In this document: piece after piece, positions 24,401 through 32,802 of the stretch | How the letters are laid out: every line of letters starts with the position of its first letter | Numbering within the stretch: position 1 is the stretch's first letter | Assembly: GCA_037783415.1 (NCBI GenBank) | Contig: JAZGTN010000015.1 | Location: forward strand, 7,637,001 to 7,701,000 | Reading direction: 5' to 3' | Source of the DNA: Leptasterias polaris | Taxonomy: Eukaryota > Echinodermata > Asteroidea > Forcipulatida > Asteriidae | Length of the DNA: 64,000 nt | Position numbers and translations under genes: made by a program | Notes under the pieces: generated by a model | The model's database searches: none | What the model saw: only the letters and a program-made list of their open reading frames with translations | What the model was told of the DNA's origin: nothing

Positions 24401-25491
24401 CCTCTCATACATTTTTCCGCTACTTTAAAAACGTTTGTGAAAAGTACCATTCCATTAAATCTTGCGCAAACCAAAGTACCTGATGCAAACCTAACAAACC
24501 CAATAATCAATTACTGAAAACTGCAAATTACTCAACTAGAACCAGTAATTGGAAGGTACAAAATGGGCATCCTCTGTTGTTGACATAAACAACCTTGGTG
24601 ACCGCATTGTTTGCAAATGTACTGAAGTGTAAAAGCACACATTCTTAAAGCAAATTAAATCCGTCAAAAAATGTTGAAATTATTTATATTTGTTTCCTCA
24701 GTTTAATCTTAAAACTCAAACACTAGATGGTGCTCTGTTTGACATTTCGGACATTTCCACTCCATTTCTAATGAATTACTACACTATCTTATTTTATTTT
24801 ACCACCACTGGAAAGGGCTGATCTTTCTCTTTCTGACCATTGTAAACTTGGGTATGGAGGGTGAACATGGACAAACCTACAGTTTCATAATGAAATGGCA
24901 TTTGCTCATGATTGCATTTGTTCTTTGGTGTGAGATTGGTCGACTTTACAAGTAATGGACATATACTTTGTTCATTTTTTTTTCGAGTAGGAACCACCAC
25001 CTCTTATTTGTTTCTTGAAGTTGATGTTTTGGTTTTTTCCTTAAACTTTGTTTCTTGTCCTTTGTGAAGATGCCTTGAGAGTTGACCTGGAACAAGTTAT
25101 CATGGAATGCATGACCACCCTGAATGACATCTTTGGCACCATTGGCCAAGATGATACAAACACCCTACCACAACCCGCAACAGAACCCCCCAGTAGTGAG
25201 ATGACTGAACAACCAGCCCTGACTAGACCACCGAGTCTCCCCTTCCCACCTCGACCAAGTGCCAACTCACCACCACAAGAGAATCCCTCCGGAGACGACG
25301 AAATGACACCACAGAGACGAAGTTTCATGAAAATTGACGAAGCACTGCGAGAAGAGAAGCAGCTGGCTGTAAAGTCAACTAATGAAAATCCATCAAAGAA
25401 GAAAACTCAAAAACAGGATAATTTTGTTTCCTATCGAAAGAGGCAACTAAAAAAGCTCATGCTAAAGAAGAATAATAACAGCCTTGGATAA
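12341..25491 (+). CDS. Type II membrane protein with nine LDLa modules (eleven exons)
   Basis: Exons 12341-12487, 15234-15285, 15570-15691, 16250-16430, 16914-17350, 17784-17889, 18810-18932, 19849-19971, 20402-20449, 24272-24373 and 25070-25491 total 1,863 nt and stay in frame to a TAA, giving 620 residues. Residues 1-15 are short and basic; 16-38 form one membrane segment ([23 protein letters not shown]), so the N-terminus is predicted cytosolic and the rest extracellular. RVKR at 69-72 fits a furin site just before the first module. Nine LDLa modules (six Cys each, acidic GEDE/GGEDE ends) fill about residues 77-430. A coiled coil (about 448-475) and a Pro-rich then Lys-rich tail follow. 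LDLa modules bind calcium and protein or lipoprotein ligands in known families; the ligand here is unknown. No LDLR EGF or propeller modules are present. Joining of exons 9 and 10 across 3.8 kb of repeats is the least certain step. Confidence 0.72.
12488..15233. other. Long intron 1 of LDLa gene
   Basis: About 2.7 kb. Both-strand open frames at 13195-13456 are short; the minus one includes a plausible exon-like stretch but no known motif. A dispersed element containing 'taatgaccataaaaacgtacttgg.gaagagcact' occupies about 14435-14780 and belongs to the family of the TTAA-bordered element at 22844. Confidence 0.45.
15234..15285 (+). CDS. LDLa gene exon 2: stalk
   Basis: 52 nt between 'tatgcag' and gtaaga. 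Only phase 0 is free of stops, giving [17 protein letters not shown]. This is a short extracellular stalk between the membrane and the furin-like site. Confidence 0.55.
15570..15691 (+). CDS. LDLa gene exon 3: furin-like site and most of LDLa 1
   Basis: Encodes [18 protein letters not shown] and then [13 protein letters not shown]...DCVGGE. The module is finished by DERNC in exon 4. RVKR fits the R-x-K/R-R furin pattern, so the LDLa ectodomain could be shed. Confidence 0.75.
16250..16430 (+). CDS. LDLa gene exon 4: end of LDLa 1, LDLa 2, start of LDLa 3
   Basis: Encodes DERNC, then a full module CNEEQYQC...CIPRYWVCD...DCPDGADE, then [10 protein letters not shown], with phase 0 in and phase 1 out. 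The WVCDxxxDCxDGxDE pattern keeps the usual calcium-site residues. Confidence 0.8.
16914..17350 (+). CDS. LDLa gene exon 5: four LDLa modules, three nearly identical
   Basis: Completes LDLa 3, then holds three 37-residue modules of 111 nt each, starting with CLSNEF at about 16994, 17105 and 17216. The first and third differ at only one residue before the final linker; the middle one differs at several. All three have CNR where most modules have CDG, so one calcium ligand is Asn instead of Asp. The exon ends with CSVYQLQ, the start of LDLa 7. Confidence 0.85.
17410..17635 (-). repeat. Dispersed repeat, probably SINE-derived
   Basis: Shares 'cacaaggcca.atggcca', 'gatgagggct', 'acagggt.gcccctttcacag' and 'gcttgggtccg.tgagct...cgctcggc' with 43880-44430, where an RNA polymerase III B-box-like sequence is read on the minus strand. 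It lies in an LDLa-gene intron. Confidence 0.5.
17784..17889 (+). CDS. LDLa gene exon 6: LDLa 7
   Basis: Phase 0 in, phase 1 out. Encodes [18 protein letters not shown] and then VQGEDE...C. With the CSVYQLQ of exon 5 this makes a complete module with the calcium-site residues CDGxxDC and GEDE. Confidence 0.75.
18810..18932 (+). CDS. LDLa gene exon 7: LDLa 8, lacks one calcium ligand
   Basis: Phase 1 on both sides, 123 nt. Encodes [14 protein letters not shown] and then [13 protein letters not shown] with a GGEDE end. The residue before the fifth Cys, usually an Asp calcium ligand in LDLa modules, is His here. Paralogous to exon 8. Confidence 0.8.
19849..19971 (+). CDS. LDLa gene exon 8: LDLa 9
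   Basis: Phase 1 on both sides, 123 nt. Encodes [14 protein letters not shown] and then [13 protein letters not shown] with a GGEDE end; the calcium-site Asp is present. It differs from exon 7 at nine bases and six residues, with no silent change. Confidence 0.8.
20150..20262. repeat. Hairpin and foldback remnant
   Basis: 'tgctcacggtttgcaggg' and 'ccctgctaaccgtgagca' form a stem with an ATAA loop. It is followed by 'ctatgaaattgggcc', the terminal motif of the GGGCCC foldback family seen at 44.2 and 45.2 kb. Confidence 0.6.
20402..20449 (+). CDS. LDLa gene exon 9: short linker
   Basis: 48 nt between 'ttttaccag' and gtaagt, phase 1 on both sides, giving [16 protein letters not shown]. It fits the frame, but it is short and could be replaced by another exon in the repeat-rich interval that follows. 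Confidence 0.4.
20510..20617 (+). repeat. Tandem pair of hairpin units
   Basis: 'agctgttccgac..a.ctgtcggaaca' occurs twice, about 50 bp apart, each followed by 'gttttcgtcgagat'. Each unit is a palindrome. Confidence 0.6.
20680..22260 (+). repeat. Nested direct repeats at the outer end of arm A
   Basis: 20690-20890 matches 22060-22245 ('gagttagatcctatatcaaa', 'cagcgaggtgaatatttaat'). 21412-21635 matches 21857-22065 ('gtgaatttttcaacgtttat', 'cttacgtataagcctg'). This outer end of the arm is therefore itself built of duplicated blocks. No gene is seen. Confidence 0.65.
22600..22800. repeat. Foldback element with GTGTTAAAATTGA ends
   Basis: 'ggtgttaaaattgataccat' and 'gggtgttgtcacatata' on the left are inverted as 'tatatgacaacaccca' and 'tcaattttaacacc' on the right. 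About 200 bp. The same element is in arm B at about 62190-62390. Confidence 0.65.
22844..23193. mobile_element. TTAA-bordered MITE-like element
   Basis: Begins TTAAAGGGAGTGTACACC and ends near 'ctgccttaa', so TTAA borders both ends. Related copies are at about 14435-14780, 15757-15870 (fragment) and in arm B (61790-62135). TTAA target use is typical of piggyBac and Kolobok elements. It has no coding capacity. Confidence 0.5.
24095..24271 (+). mobile_element. tRNA-derived SINE whose tail abuts a coding exon
   Basis: Has the B-box-like 'ggttgcaggttcaagttctg' and an upstream A-box-like segment ('gctcggttgtacagactgag'). Shares 'ccccgaacaa.ga.a.tgacaa' and the tail '..tttttattg..ccccaaacattt' with 42570-42805. 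The tail ends in 'acattttag', the acceptor used by the exon at 24272. Confidence 0.6.
24272..24373 (+). CDS. LDLa gene exon 10: coiled coil, two heptads repeated
   Basis: Only phase 1 is free of stops. Encodes [19 protein letters not shown], then KEKVQML again, then QGPLGEA. A 21-nt unit (one heptad) is present twice; the arm B paralogue has it once. Predicted helical coiled coil that may mediate trimer or dimer formation. Confidence 0.7.
25070..25491 (+). CDS. LDLa gene exon 11: C-terminal Pro-rich and Lys-rich domain
   Basis: Acceptor 'tttgtgaag', 140 codons to TAA. It opens with a helical segment ([14 protein letters not shown]), then a Pro-rich region ([16 protein letters not shown]), then a basic end rich in Lys ([18 protein letters not shown]). 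No known domain is recognised. It is conserved in arm B with about three residue-level differences and both frames open, which argues that the sequence is real coding DNA. Confidence 0.7.
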
Positions 25492-26680
25492 TTACAAGCC
25501 ACTGTTGGCCACTGCAACGTTGATTATTTAAAGTTGTTTGTCAAAATGAATTATAAATACAGTTGCTGCAATGAAAGATGTAAGACAAGTCAACATTAGA
25601 TTAATGTTTTAAGAAGATGCCAAACCCAAAATGATAGGACTCTTTCATAAGTAATCACTTCATTGGATACATGTCATTTTAATTTTTTTTCAATTTTTTT
25701 TAAAAATAATGGATGGTATTGTCATGATCACCAACTGAATTATAACTTCTGGGAAAACTGCCATTTGACTGCGAAGCAAATTGTTCACTAGCATAATAAT
25801 GTGATAACTACAGTTATTTCAATAGCTAAATCAAGACACCCAAGTTCATTTATAATTAATTACATATATTTTATTGACAGATTTTTTATTTATTTATAAA
25901 GATAAATTATTCAACTTTGAGGGTTTAAAAATATCTCACAATTTTCAACAAGCATATAAGTATTAACAATTGGCAAGAACAACTTTATCGTTTCCTCAAA
26001 AATAAACTTGCTGAAATTCTGGCAAATTGTAGATTTGTTTTATACTTACAATTCATTTAAAAAAGTGAAAGTCCCTTTATAATCTGATTGAAAAAGTTGT
26101 TAGTTTTTTTCAGCACATTTAGTTGATTCATGTCACTTGTAGAAACCAAGAAAATGTTAAGTTAAAACATGTGCGTGACAGTTCATAATTTTCAATTGTG
26201 TTTGGCAGTAGTTTGCCAGCACAAGGAAGCAATTTAATTTCAATCGACATCCATGACACACTACAATTGCTAGTTTGCTTTTTACAAAACAATTTAAAAA
26301 ACCATATAATTTCACATGATGATTTCTGGGTACAGATATTGTGGTTATGTACATGTACATGTATTTAGGGCTACACTACTCTGTAAATTTCACATAGTGA
26401 ATGTCAATGTTTGTATTCCTTGAACTAAAAGTAAGTGTTGCTTAATTCACATCGACTTGAAAAGCCTTTGTGTATAATTTTGTTTGTATGATAAAGTTGC
26501 AAACCCCTGTACACTTGCTATAGATATCCATTGCAAACTGTATGGGTGCTCAGTGTCAAACCTTACAAAATGATCCTTTGATTAAGTATTTTGATGTACG
26601 ATTTATCACTAATACATGAATCATTCTTGTAAGAGTGCCTTTAGGGTCAACACTTCTCAATAAACAAATCATACAACTTG
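25492..26680 (+). other. 3' UTR region of LDLa gene
   Basis: AT-rich and without coding sequence. Poly(A)-signal candidates are AATAAA near 26001, shared with arm B, and 'caataaac' near 26660, outside the duplication. The last transcribed base cannot be placed. Confidence 0.45.
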
Positions 26681-26739
26681 CCTATGACAACTCTTCATTG
26701 TTCTTCATTTGTTTTGTTTGCGTTTGTGTAAACCCTGCA

Positions 26740-27400
26740 GTGAGGGGCCTGCTTGGTTGAAACGTCCCAAATCGCCTGATGTTTGATAGAGAGCTGAAAT
26801 GGAGTGCAATGAGCAGAACATTCTCGGTTTTAAGTCTATCTTGGCAACTTTTAAAGATTTTGACTGTTTCTTGATAGAAGGGTGCCTCAAAATGAAGCTT
26901 ATAATGTATTTTTTGGTAACAAAAATACTTTTCCCAAGCACCTGTAACTTGGCGACTGTCGTCACAAACGACTTTCTTTGGTTTGATTTTTAGGCAAAAA
27001 GGTGAGAAAAATATTTCGAGGCTGGCGACTGTCCTCTATATTCTTGGGTTTAATTTCGAGGCAAATCGGAGCGAAAACAAATTTTGAGGCTGTAAAATTG
27101 AAAGATTTGCAGTTTTGCTTTCAAAAATTGGCCGAAAATGTTTGGTTTCCAAATCGCCTGGTTTTCGAAACGGAGGTGAAATGGAACAGAAGAACATTCT
27201 TGGTTTGGCAATTTTCTTTTGACTATTTCTTTTTAAACGGTGCCTCAAATTTGAAGCTTAAATGTGGGTTATTTTCAGTCAAAACCCCTTGTCCCAAGCA
27301 CCTGTAGTCGACTGTCATTTACATCTAAGGACTTTCTTTAAGGCAAATCGGAGACAAAACATTTCCGAGGTTGGAAAAAAGGAGTCTTATTATCCCTTGC
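26740..27400 (+). repeat. Two degenerate copies of a 350-400 bp repeat
   Basis: Phrases such as 'aaatcgcctg', 'gaaatggag/aaca..ag.aca.aacattct.gg', 'gtgcctcaaa.t.gaagctta' and 'cccaagcacctgta' occur in order near 26770-26950 and again near 27150-27310. Open frames here are not supported as genes. It may be the leader of the gag element that follows. Confidence 0.5.
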
Positions 27401-27668
27401 ATTTATTTTTATTTTTTTCTAATTTTGTCGAAATCTGTAGTTTCCGAAAGTCTCTGTATGGTTTGTGAAATAAAGTCGCAAAGTTGCAGGTGCTTGTGAC
27501 ACGGGCGTTTGTTCAACATTCTACCTCGACAGTACCTAGCACCTCGGCCTTACGTGAGATTGCACCTGCCACCGGTATTCTATTGTCACGTTTGAGAGAG
27601 CTCATTGTTAAAACGAGTAGCACGCCCTATATAACGACACCCTACTGGGTACACCTTAGTGCATTTTT

Positions 27669-28795
27669 GTGACCGGTATCAATGACATGTCTTCGGAGCC
27701 AAACCTTTTTGACTTACTTAGTATCTCTTCGGACAGCGAGACTTTGATGTCGCAGCTTGACCCAGGACCGGGTCCCTCGGGCTCCGTTGCTGGCAGCAAT
27801 CTGTCGGCAACTCGTGGTTCTTCGGTAAAACCAAAGCCAAAAAGAACCACAAAAACAACCAATGTTGTTCACCGAGAAGAATTCTCGGATATGCAAGATA
27901 AGATGGCAACAATCGCCGAGGCCATGCAGACACTACAATCTACAGTGATGTTTGCCATTGATGCTAGACCAACGAAAGGTCAGAAAACTACCGAGAGTAC
28001 GGTCTCGTCAAGTGACGAGTCCATCAACACGGCCACGGCAATCGACCAGCTTCTTCAGTCAGAGGGGGAGAAGAAAACCGAAGCAAGTGCCTCGGCAGGA
28101 GTCCTCGACGCCTTTGAACAGCTCTACTCCAATGACGACTCTGGTGAGAAAGGCAACGGTAATGAGCAAAGTGCTCCGTCACAAGCCATCAGACGACAAA
28201 ATGTCAGAAAAGCTAAATAGCCTCAAAAGACCATCTAACATTCAGGAACTCGAATGTACTCGAGTTAACCCTGAGATCTGGAGTACTTTGCAGATCAACT
28301 GATATAAAACTACAAAAGGTAGAACAGGCACTGCTAAAAAGCATTGTGCCACTTATTTCGGGTATGCAGTCTCTAATGGGAAATACCAGCGTTGACCCAA
28401 AAGCTCTTATAACAAAACTGTGTGACTCTATGGCCATAATTGGTTATGCAAGATACGAACTTAACCTGCGTCGTCGAGAATGCATCAAGCCTGACCTCAA
28501 CCAGCAATTTGCTAATCTTTGTTCTACACAAACACCCGTAACTGGGCTATTGTTTGGAGACAACCTTTCGCAGCAGTGCAAAGACATTCAGGAGACAAAT
28601 AAGCTGGGCCAAAAATTTGGCAAGCATGCAGGTTCTTTCTCTAACTCTAAACAGGGTCATGGAAAACCGTATTACAGACGAGATCGCAAGCAAACTCGTC
28701 CATCTGGTCAGACGGGTTATTTAAACTACTCGCGCCAAAAGAATTGGCAGAGGAAAAAACCGTCAGAAGGACGACGGCCAACTGTGACCAAGTAA
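27669..28795 (+). pseudogene. DIRS/Ngaro-type retroelement gag-like protein, frameshifted
   Basis: Frame 1 (27669-28220) encodes a Ser/Gly-rich N-terminus (PGPGPSGSVAG) and a coiled segment (MQDKMATIAEAMQTLQ). A second frame gives the NPEIW motif near 28270, and a third (from about 28293 to 28795) gives QKVEQALLKSIVPL, then LRRRECIKPDLN...FANLC, then LLFGDNLSQQCKDIQETNK and a basic tail. These phrases are typical of gag-like ORF1 proteins of tyrosine-recombinase retroelements. Two frameshifts, near 28170-28215 and 28293, break it. No reverse transcriptase, RNase H or recombinase follows, so this is a truncated copy. A TATATAA at 27628 may be an element promoter. Confidence 0.65.
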
Positions 28796-29424
28796 AGAAC
28801 ATAAACATATCGGTGAGTAAACACAATGTGTCTTAACTGCAGGAATTTTTCAGGAAGGTAGAATGGCGCAAAATCACATCTGATGCTTGGGTGCTACACT
28901 ACCATAATTATTGAATTTGCCAAATGGCCTTTTCAAACTTGCATTCCATTTCTCAGCAAACACACCACACACATAGTCTTAGGCTATGACCTCGAGGTCC
29001 CCCAGTACTAACCATTACTCCCCTGTTGACCATTACCTCATCCGAGTTTCTAGGAAATGATATGTCACTGAGCTTATATTTTCTCTGTGACATCATTTCT
29101 AAATCTAGACCAACCTCCCCCCTCAAGAAACCATTGAACATCTCCTAAATCATCCTTCAAGATTATTCTTATCCTGACTCTCCTCATTTTTTATTGTTCC
29201 AAAGGGACTTGTGTAAACATTGTTATTTTCTCGTTTACATCGTGTGTTTTGTTTCTTTTTTATTCTAATTAAATTAATTAATTAAATTAATTATTTGCCA
29301 TTATAATAATAACAAAGACCCTTATAAGACTACTAATAATAATGCGACAGTCAGTATATCCATTTCAAGTCGTGTTGGACAAGGCAGCAATTAGGCAAAA
29401 CGGGCTTGGATATTCATATTCAAA
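28796..29424. other. Spacer between gag remnant and LTR element
   Basis: No coding sequence recognised. AT-rich, with a TTAATTAAATTAA run near 29268. Ends at the CTGT target site of the LTR element. Confidence 0.4.
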
Positions 29425-29428
29425 CTGT

Positions 29429-29629
29429 TGTTGTATCTACTATAGTTACCAATGCAGACACTGAGACAGTGTCTGAGCCGCACCTCGGTGGCCTGGAGAG
29501 TGGACAGAGACAACCGTTCACACAGGTTCAGGTTCCAGATACGACTGGCGTGACCGTGGCCAGCATCCGCTGATGTGCGCCCCGGTCACGCATGACTGGT
29601 TTATTGTTACATAACAACATTTCACTACA
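29429..29629 (-). repeat. 3' LTR (element orientation)
   Basis: 201 bp, near-identical to 32312-32513. The minus-strand ends are TGTAGTG and ACAACA. A minus-strand 'caataaacc' could serve as poly(A) signal. The sequence just upstream on the minus strand ('aaaactgggtcgaa') is only partly purine-rich, so the polypurine tract is not clear. Confidence 0.85.
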
Positions 29630-30093
29630 TTCGACCCAGTTTTATTTTTAATTTTTTTTCTTACATACGCTACAGCTATTATTTATATCTTTATGAAATA
29701 TATGTCTAACTCCGTCATACATACGTTTTTGTTTTTGTTTTTTTTTCGAGTTTGGAATGGAAGAACTAACCCAAATCAAAATGTTTCTAAGATATGGACG
29801 TATATTTAAAAACATGTTTAAAGTTTTTCACGATCTGAGTCTTAATAAATAACAAACTTGCGTATACCCCAAAATACACATATTTATATAAAAATTTCTT
29901 TTCAATTGGAGACTCCTTTTCTTCAACTTGAAAATCTGCAAATTATACCCTCAAATGAAAACTTTTATTTTATTTTGAGTTACAAACAAAAAGATAACTA
30001 ACTTTTAGTCAAAACACATTCAAGGACTGCTTTTCAAGTCTTGCTAAGAACTTATTTTAGAACCTGTTACTTCCAAAATTTGTCAGGAACGCT

Positions 30094-31749
30094 TCAGAAT
30101 TTAATGGAATACATATCCTTTGTGTTCTGTAAACATTGTACGAGGACTTCTTGTTCTGAAATGCCACGGAGACGCGCGATTTCTCTGCCGACCTGTTTAG
30201 CGATTGTGGGGTTGCTAAAACGGATGGTTCCTTCCAAGTTACGGGGATGAAGTACGGGGAATCTGTTTCTAGGAGTAGACGTTCTAGGGGGAGATTCTTG
30301 GCAACTTCCTGCATTCCTTTGTTTTCTAAAGTGATTAGCGGCGTTAACCCGATGTACAAGTTGGGAAATGTAGAGCACCATTTCTCAGCCTCAGCTAAAT
30401 CTCGTGTGAAACAATGCAGGTGTATTCTCCAGTGGTGTGGAATGGCTTCGCAGAGGATCTCGAAGCAATCGGCCTCAGCTTCTCTGCAATGTATCACTAG
30501 TGGTAGACATCTGGAGAGTCCTGTGTTTACGAAAAACACCCGAGTAATCTAGACCTACTTCTCCCAGGGCACAAACCTTAGGGTGTTCCAACAAACGCCG
30601 AATCACCGTGTCTGTGTCCGGGGAGAAGTTGTGGGCTTCCTTGGGATGTAGACCCACGGTGGCTGCGTAGACGAAAGGGTCGTTAACCAGGGTTGACCAA
30701 GTTTCCTCGTTAGAGAGTGTCTTAGTATCGCAAAACACAGCAACGCATCCGATGAACCCATTCATGTCAACCGCCGTACCTGGGGTGTCAGTGGCAAGAA
30801 ACATGCTCAGATTCCCCGTGAAGTGGGCCTTGCGTAGCATGCGGTCTACATGGCAATGAGAGTCAATAAACCCAGCCTCTGATGGAGATTGTACAGCTGA
30901 ATCTTCGGCCAATATCAGGAGACGTTGCAGTGTTCTCCAGTGAAAGACTGATGATAGTCGAGAAGGTGAGCCGATACTTCGTTGATGGAGTTTTAGGAGG
31001 CCGATGAAACTGTCATAGGCGTCCCAGACTTCGATTTCTTCTGAGTTGAACTCTGAGGTTTCATCACCAAGGTGATGGGTACTTACGAACTCCACTAGAT
31101 CATCAGAGGAGTTGAGGTGGAGAGCTTGACAGATGTACTGTAAGAAGCGTCTTATTAGTTGAACAAGTGCGGGAAGGTGTTCTTCCGGAGAAAAGGGGCC
31201 ATGTAGACGACAATGCGTCGCGATCTCCCACTTCCTGCAGACCCAGCAGGCTACCAAAGGATAAAGGAACCACCACTCGTCGTTGCAGAGATGTTGTCGT
31301 ACCACATGACGTTTCATTTTATTTGTTTTGAAACCACAACCGGGGTGAGAGCACATGGACTTATACGATTTTCTGTTTGTGACGGCTGATGGGCCCATCT
31401 GCACAGGGGTTCCTGTATGGGGGTCTCCATCCAGTGACTCTCCTTTTAAAGAGGCTCCGGGTGGGGTGGCTCCATCAGGGGGGTCATCCTCTAAGGGCTC
31501 CGCTTCCACAAGCTTAGTCCCTCGATGAAGGTCTCCGTCCAGTGGCTCAACTTCTAGAGAGGCTCCAGGTGGGTCGGCTCCATCATGGGGGTCGTCCTGT
31601 AGGGGCTCCACTTCTACCGGCTCGTCGGTCGTTTCCTTCGAAATTTCGTTCGAGGATAAATCTTCTTCGTAGTCTGGGACGAAATCAACTTCTTCCATTT
31701 TGAGTTCCCCTGCAGGACTAATAAATATGCTCGGCACATGATAAGCCAT
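30094..31749 (-). pseudogene. TATDN2-like protein: C2H2 finger plus TatD nuclease domain, frameshifted
   Basis: The first frame runs from 31749 (or the inner Met at 31698, just after an acceptor-like 'cctgcag') to 30475. It starts acidic, with four imperfect repeats of the EPLDGDP/DGA(D/T)PPGASL type, then a CX4C-X9-H-X4-H finger (CSHPGC...HVVRQH), a helical region, and the TatD start FIDSHCHVD. GEVGLDYS follows at about 30570. Near 30540 the frame shifts and continues as LPLVIHCREAEAD, HCFTRDLAEAE and LLLETDSPYF; near 30260 it shifts again to HPRNLEG...GREIARLRGISEQEV and stops at 30094. The metal-site motifs of TatD (HxH, GExGLD, IHCR, HCF, ETDSP) are all present, but spread over three frames. 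The stretch between GLDYS and LPLVIH is about half the usual length, so there is probably a deletion too. An inactive cargo copy. Confidence 0.8.
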
Positions 31750-32294
31750 AATAAGAAATAATAATTTGGGGCTACTATTGCTCTATTTAATTTCAATACT
31801 TAGCTATTCATATACCGTATCACTCGCTTGTTACTGCCAGCGCTACTGTCGGGAGTGATGCACGACAGTTTGACCTGACTAGCAGTAAAATGTTTTGATC
31901 GTAAAAGACACACCTTTACAGTAAAACGCAAAGCTCTTTTATTTTAAGAACGCATGTCGAAGCTCACATAGGTTTACAGCAGATTTCAGTAAGACTTATA
32001 CAATATAAAACAACTAGGGTGACCACCAAAGCTAACAAGAAGCATACAGACCTAGCTACAAATATATCGACGAAATTGCAAATTCAACAAACGCCGGATT
32101 TGCTAAGATATGATGATAATTGTTGAAAGTAAACATTAAACGTAATATACAAAATTTTTCTACAAAAGGCGGGGAGCTCACACGTTGAAATTTCCACCGT
32201 GTGGTAAGCCAAACATTGCATTTGTCCTCGTCAAATCTGGACAAGGAGTATTTCGTAATTTTTTATTTTTATTTATTTTAATTGCACGCAACAA
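31750..32294 (-). other. Leader between 5' LTR and TatD reading frame
   Basis: About 545 bp of AT-rich sequence with no long open frame on either strand. In a retrotransposon this would be the leader with packaging signals. An acceptor-like CAG just upstream of the inner TatD Met suggests the cargo may be expressed from a spliced RNA. Confidence 0.4.
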
Positions 32295-32311
32295 TTAATC
32301 CTCGTCGCCAA
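32295..32311 (-). other. Primer-binding-site-like sequence
   Basis: Minus-strand TTGGCGACGAGGATTAA directly follows the 5' LTR. It starts with TGG after one base, as expected for pairing to a tRNA 3' CCA. The primer tRNA cannot be named from the window. Confidence 0.55.
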
Positions 32312-32513
32312 TGTTGTATCTACTATAGTTACCAATGCAGACACTGAGACAGTGTCTGAGCCGCACCTCGGTGGCCTGGAGAGTGGACAGAGACAACCGT
32401 TCACACAGGTTCAGGTTCCAGATACGACTGGCGTGACCGTGGCCAGCATCGCGCTGATGTGCGCCCCGGTCACGCATGACTGGTTTATTGTTACATAACA
32501 ACATTTCACTACA
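32312..32513 (-). repeat. 5' LTR (element orientation)
   Basis: 202 bp; matches the other LTR except one extra G near 32451. On the minus strand it starts TGTAGTG and ends ACAACA, followed by the primer-binding-like sequence. Confidence 0.85.
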
Positions 32514-32689
32514 CTGTTTCGGTTTGATTTAACTTTTTGAATTACAGCAACAGAGACCCTCTACACCCGTGGCAAACCAACCGACAAATAAATAATTTTT
32601 TGACTCAACTCAGACGCGTACATTCTGCTGCTAGACTGTGTACATAGCAAACTGGCCTTGCGAAAAGTGATGTGTGATGAGCGATTCTG

Positions 32690-32800
32690 TGCAGCTGCTA
32701 TTTGTATAATGTAATGAAGCTTATGGTTACGGACCCCAGCCAATGGGAGCGAGGTATGCAAATTTTGGCCTTTACCGCGCTGGGGGAAAAATTTCGCATC
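32690..32800. repeat. Foldback fragment (TTTACCGCGCTGGG family)
   Basis: Carries 'tggcctttaccgcgctgggg' and a preceding 'gattctgtgcag', the same terminal sequence as the palindromic element at 44849-45001. It abuts the THAP fragment. Confidence 0.5.
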
Positions 32801-32802
32801 CG

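Larger units (their letters stand above)
21071..26459 (+). repeat. Inverted duplication, arm A
   Basis: Reverse-complement match to 58428-64000, collinear over more than 5 kb, including introns, transposon copies, two LDLa-gene exons and 3' sequence. Homology stops at 26459/58428 ('aattcacatcgac'). The outer end cannot be placed because arm B runs off the window. Arms differ by scattered substitutions and indels. Confidence 0.9.
29425..32517 (-). mobile_element. Non-autonomous LTR retrotransposon carrying a zinc-finger-TatD gene
   Basis: Two direct repeats (29429-29629 and 32312-32513) are identical except for one G indel near 29567/32451. Read on the minus strand they start TGTAGTG and end ACAACA. 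CTGT flanks both outer ends (29425-29428 and 32514-32517), a 4-bp target duplication (ACTGT if a fifth base is counted). On the minus strand the 5' LTR is followed by TTGGCGACGAGGATTAA, which begins TGG like a primer binding site. AATAAA lies in the LTR. The interior holds no gag, protease, reverse transcriptase or integrase; its only long reading frame is the TatD-like cargo, in the same sense as the element. Total length is 3,085 bp between LTR ends. Confidence 0.85.
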
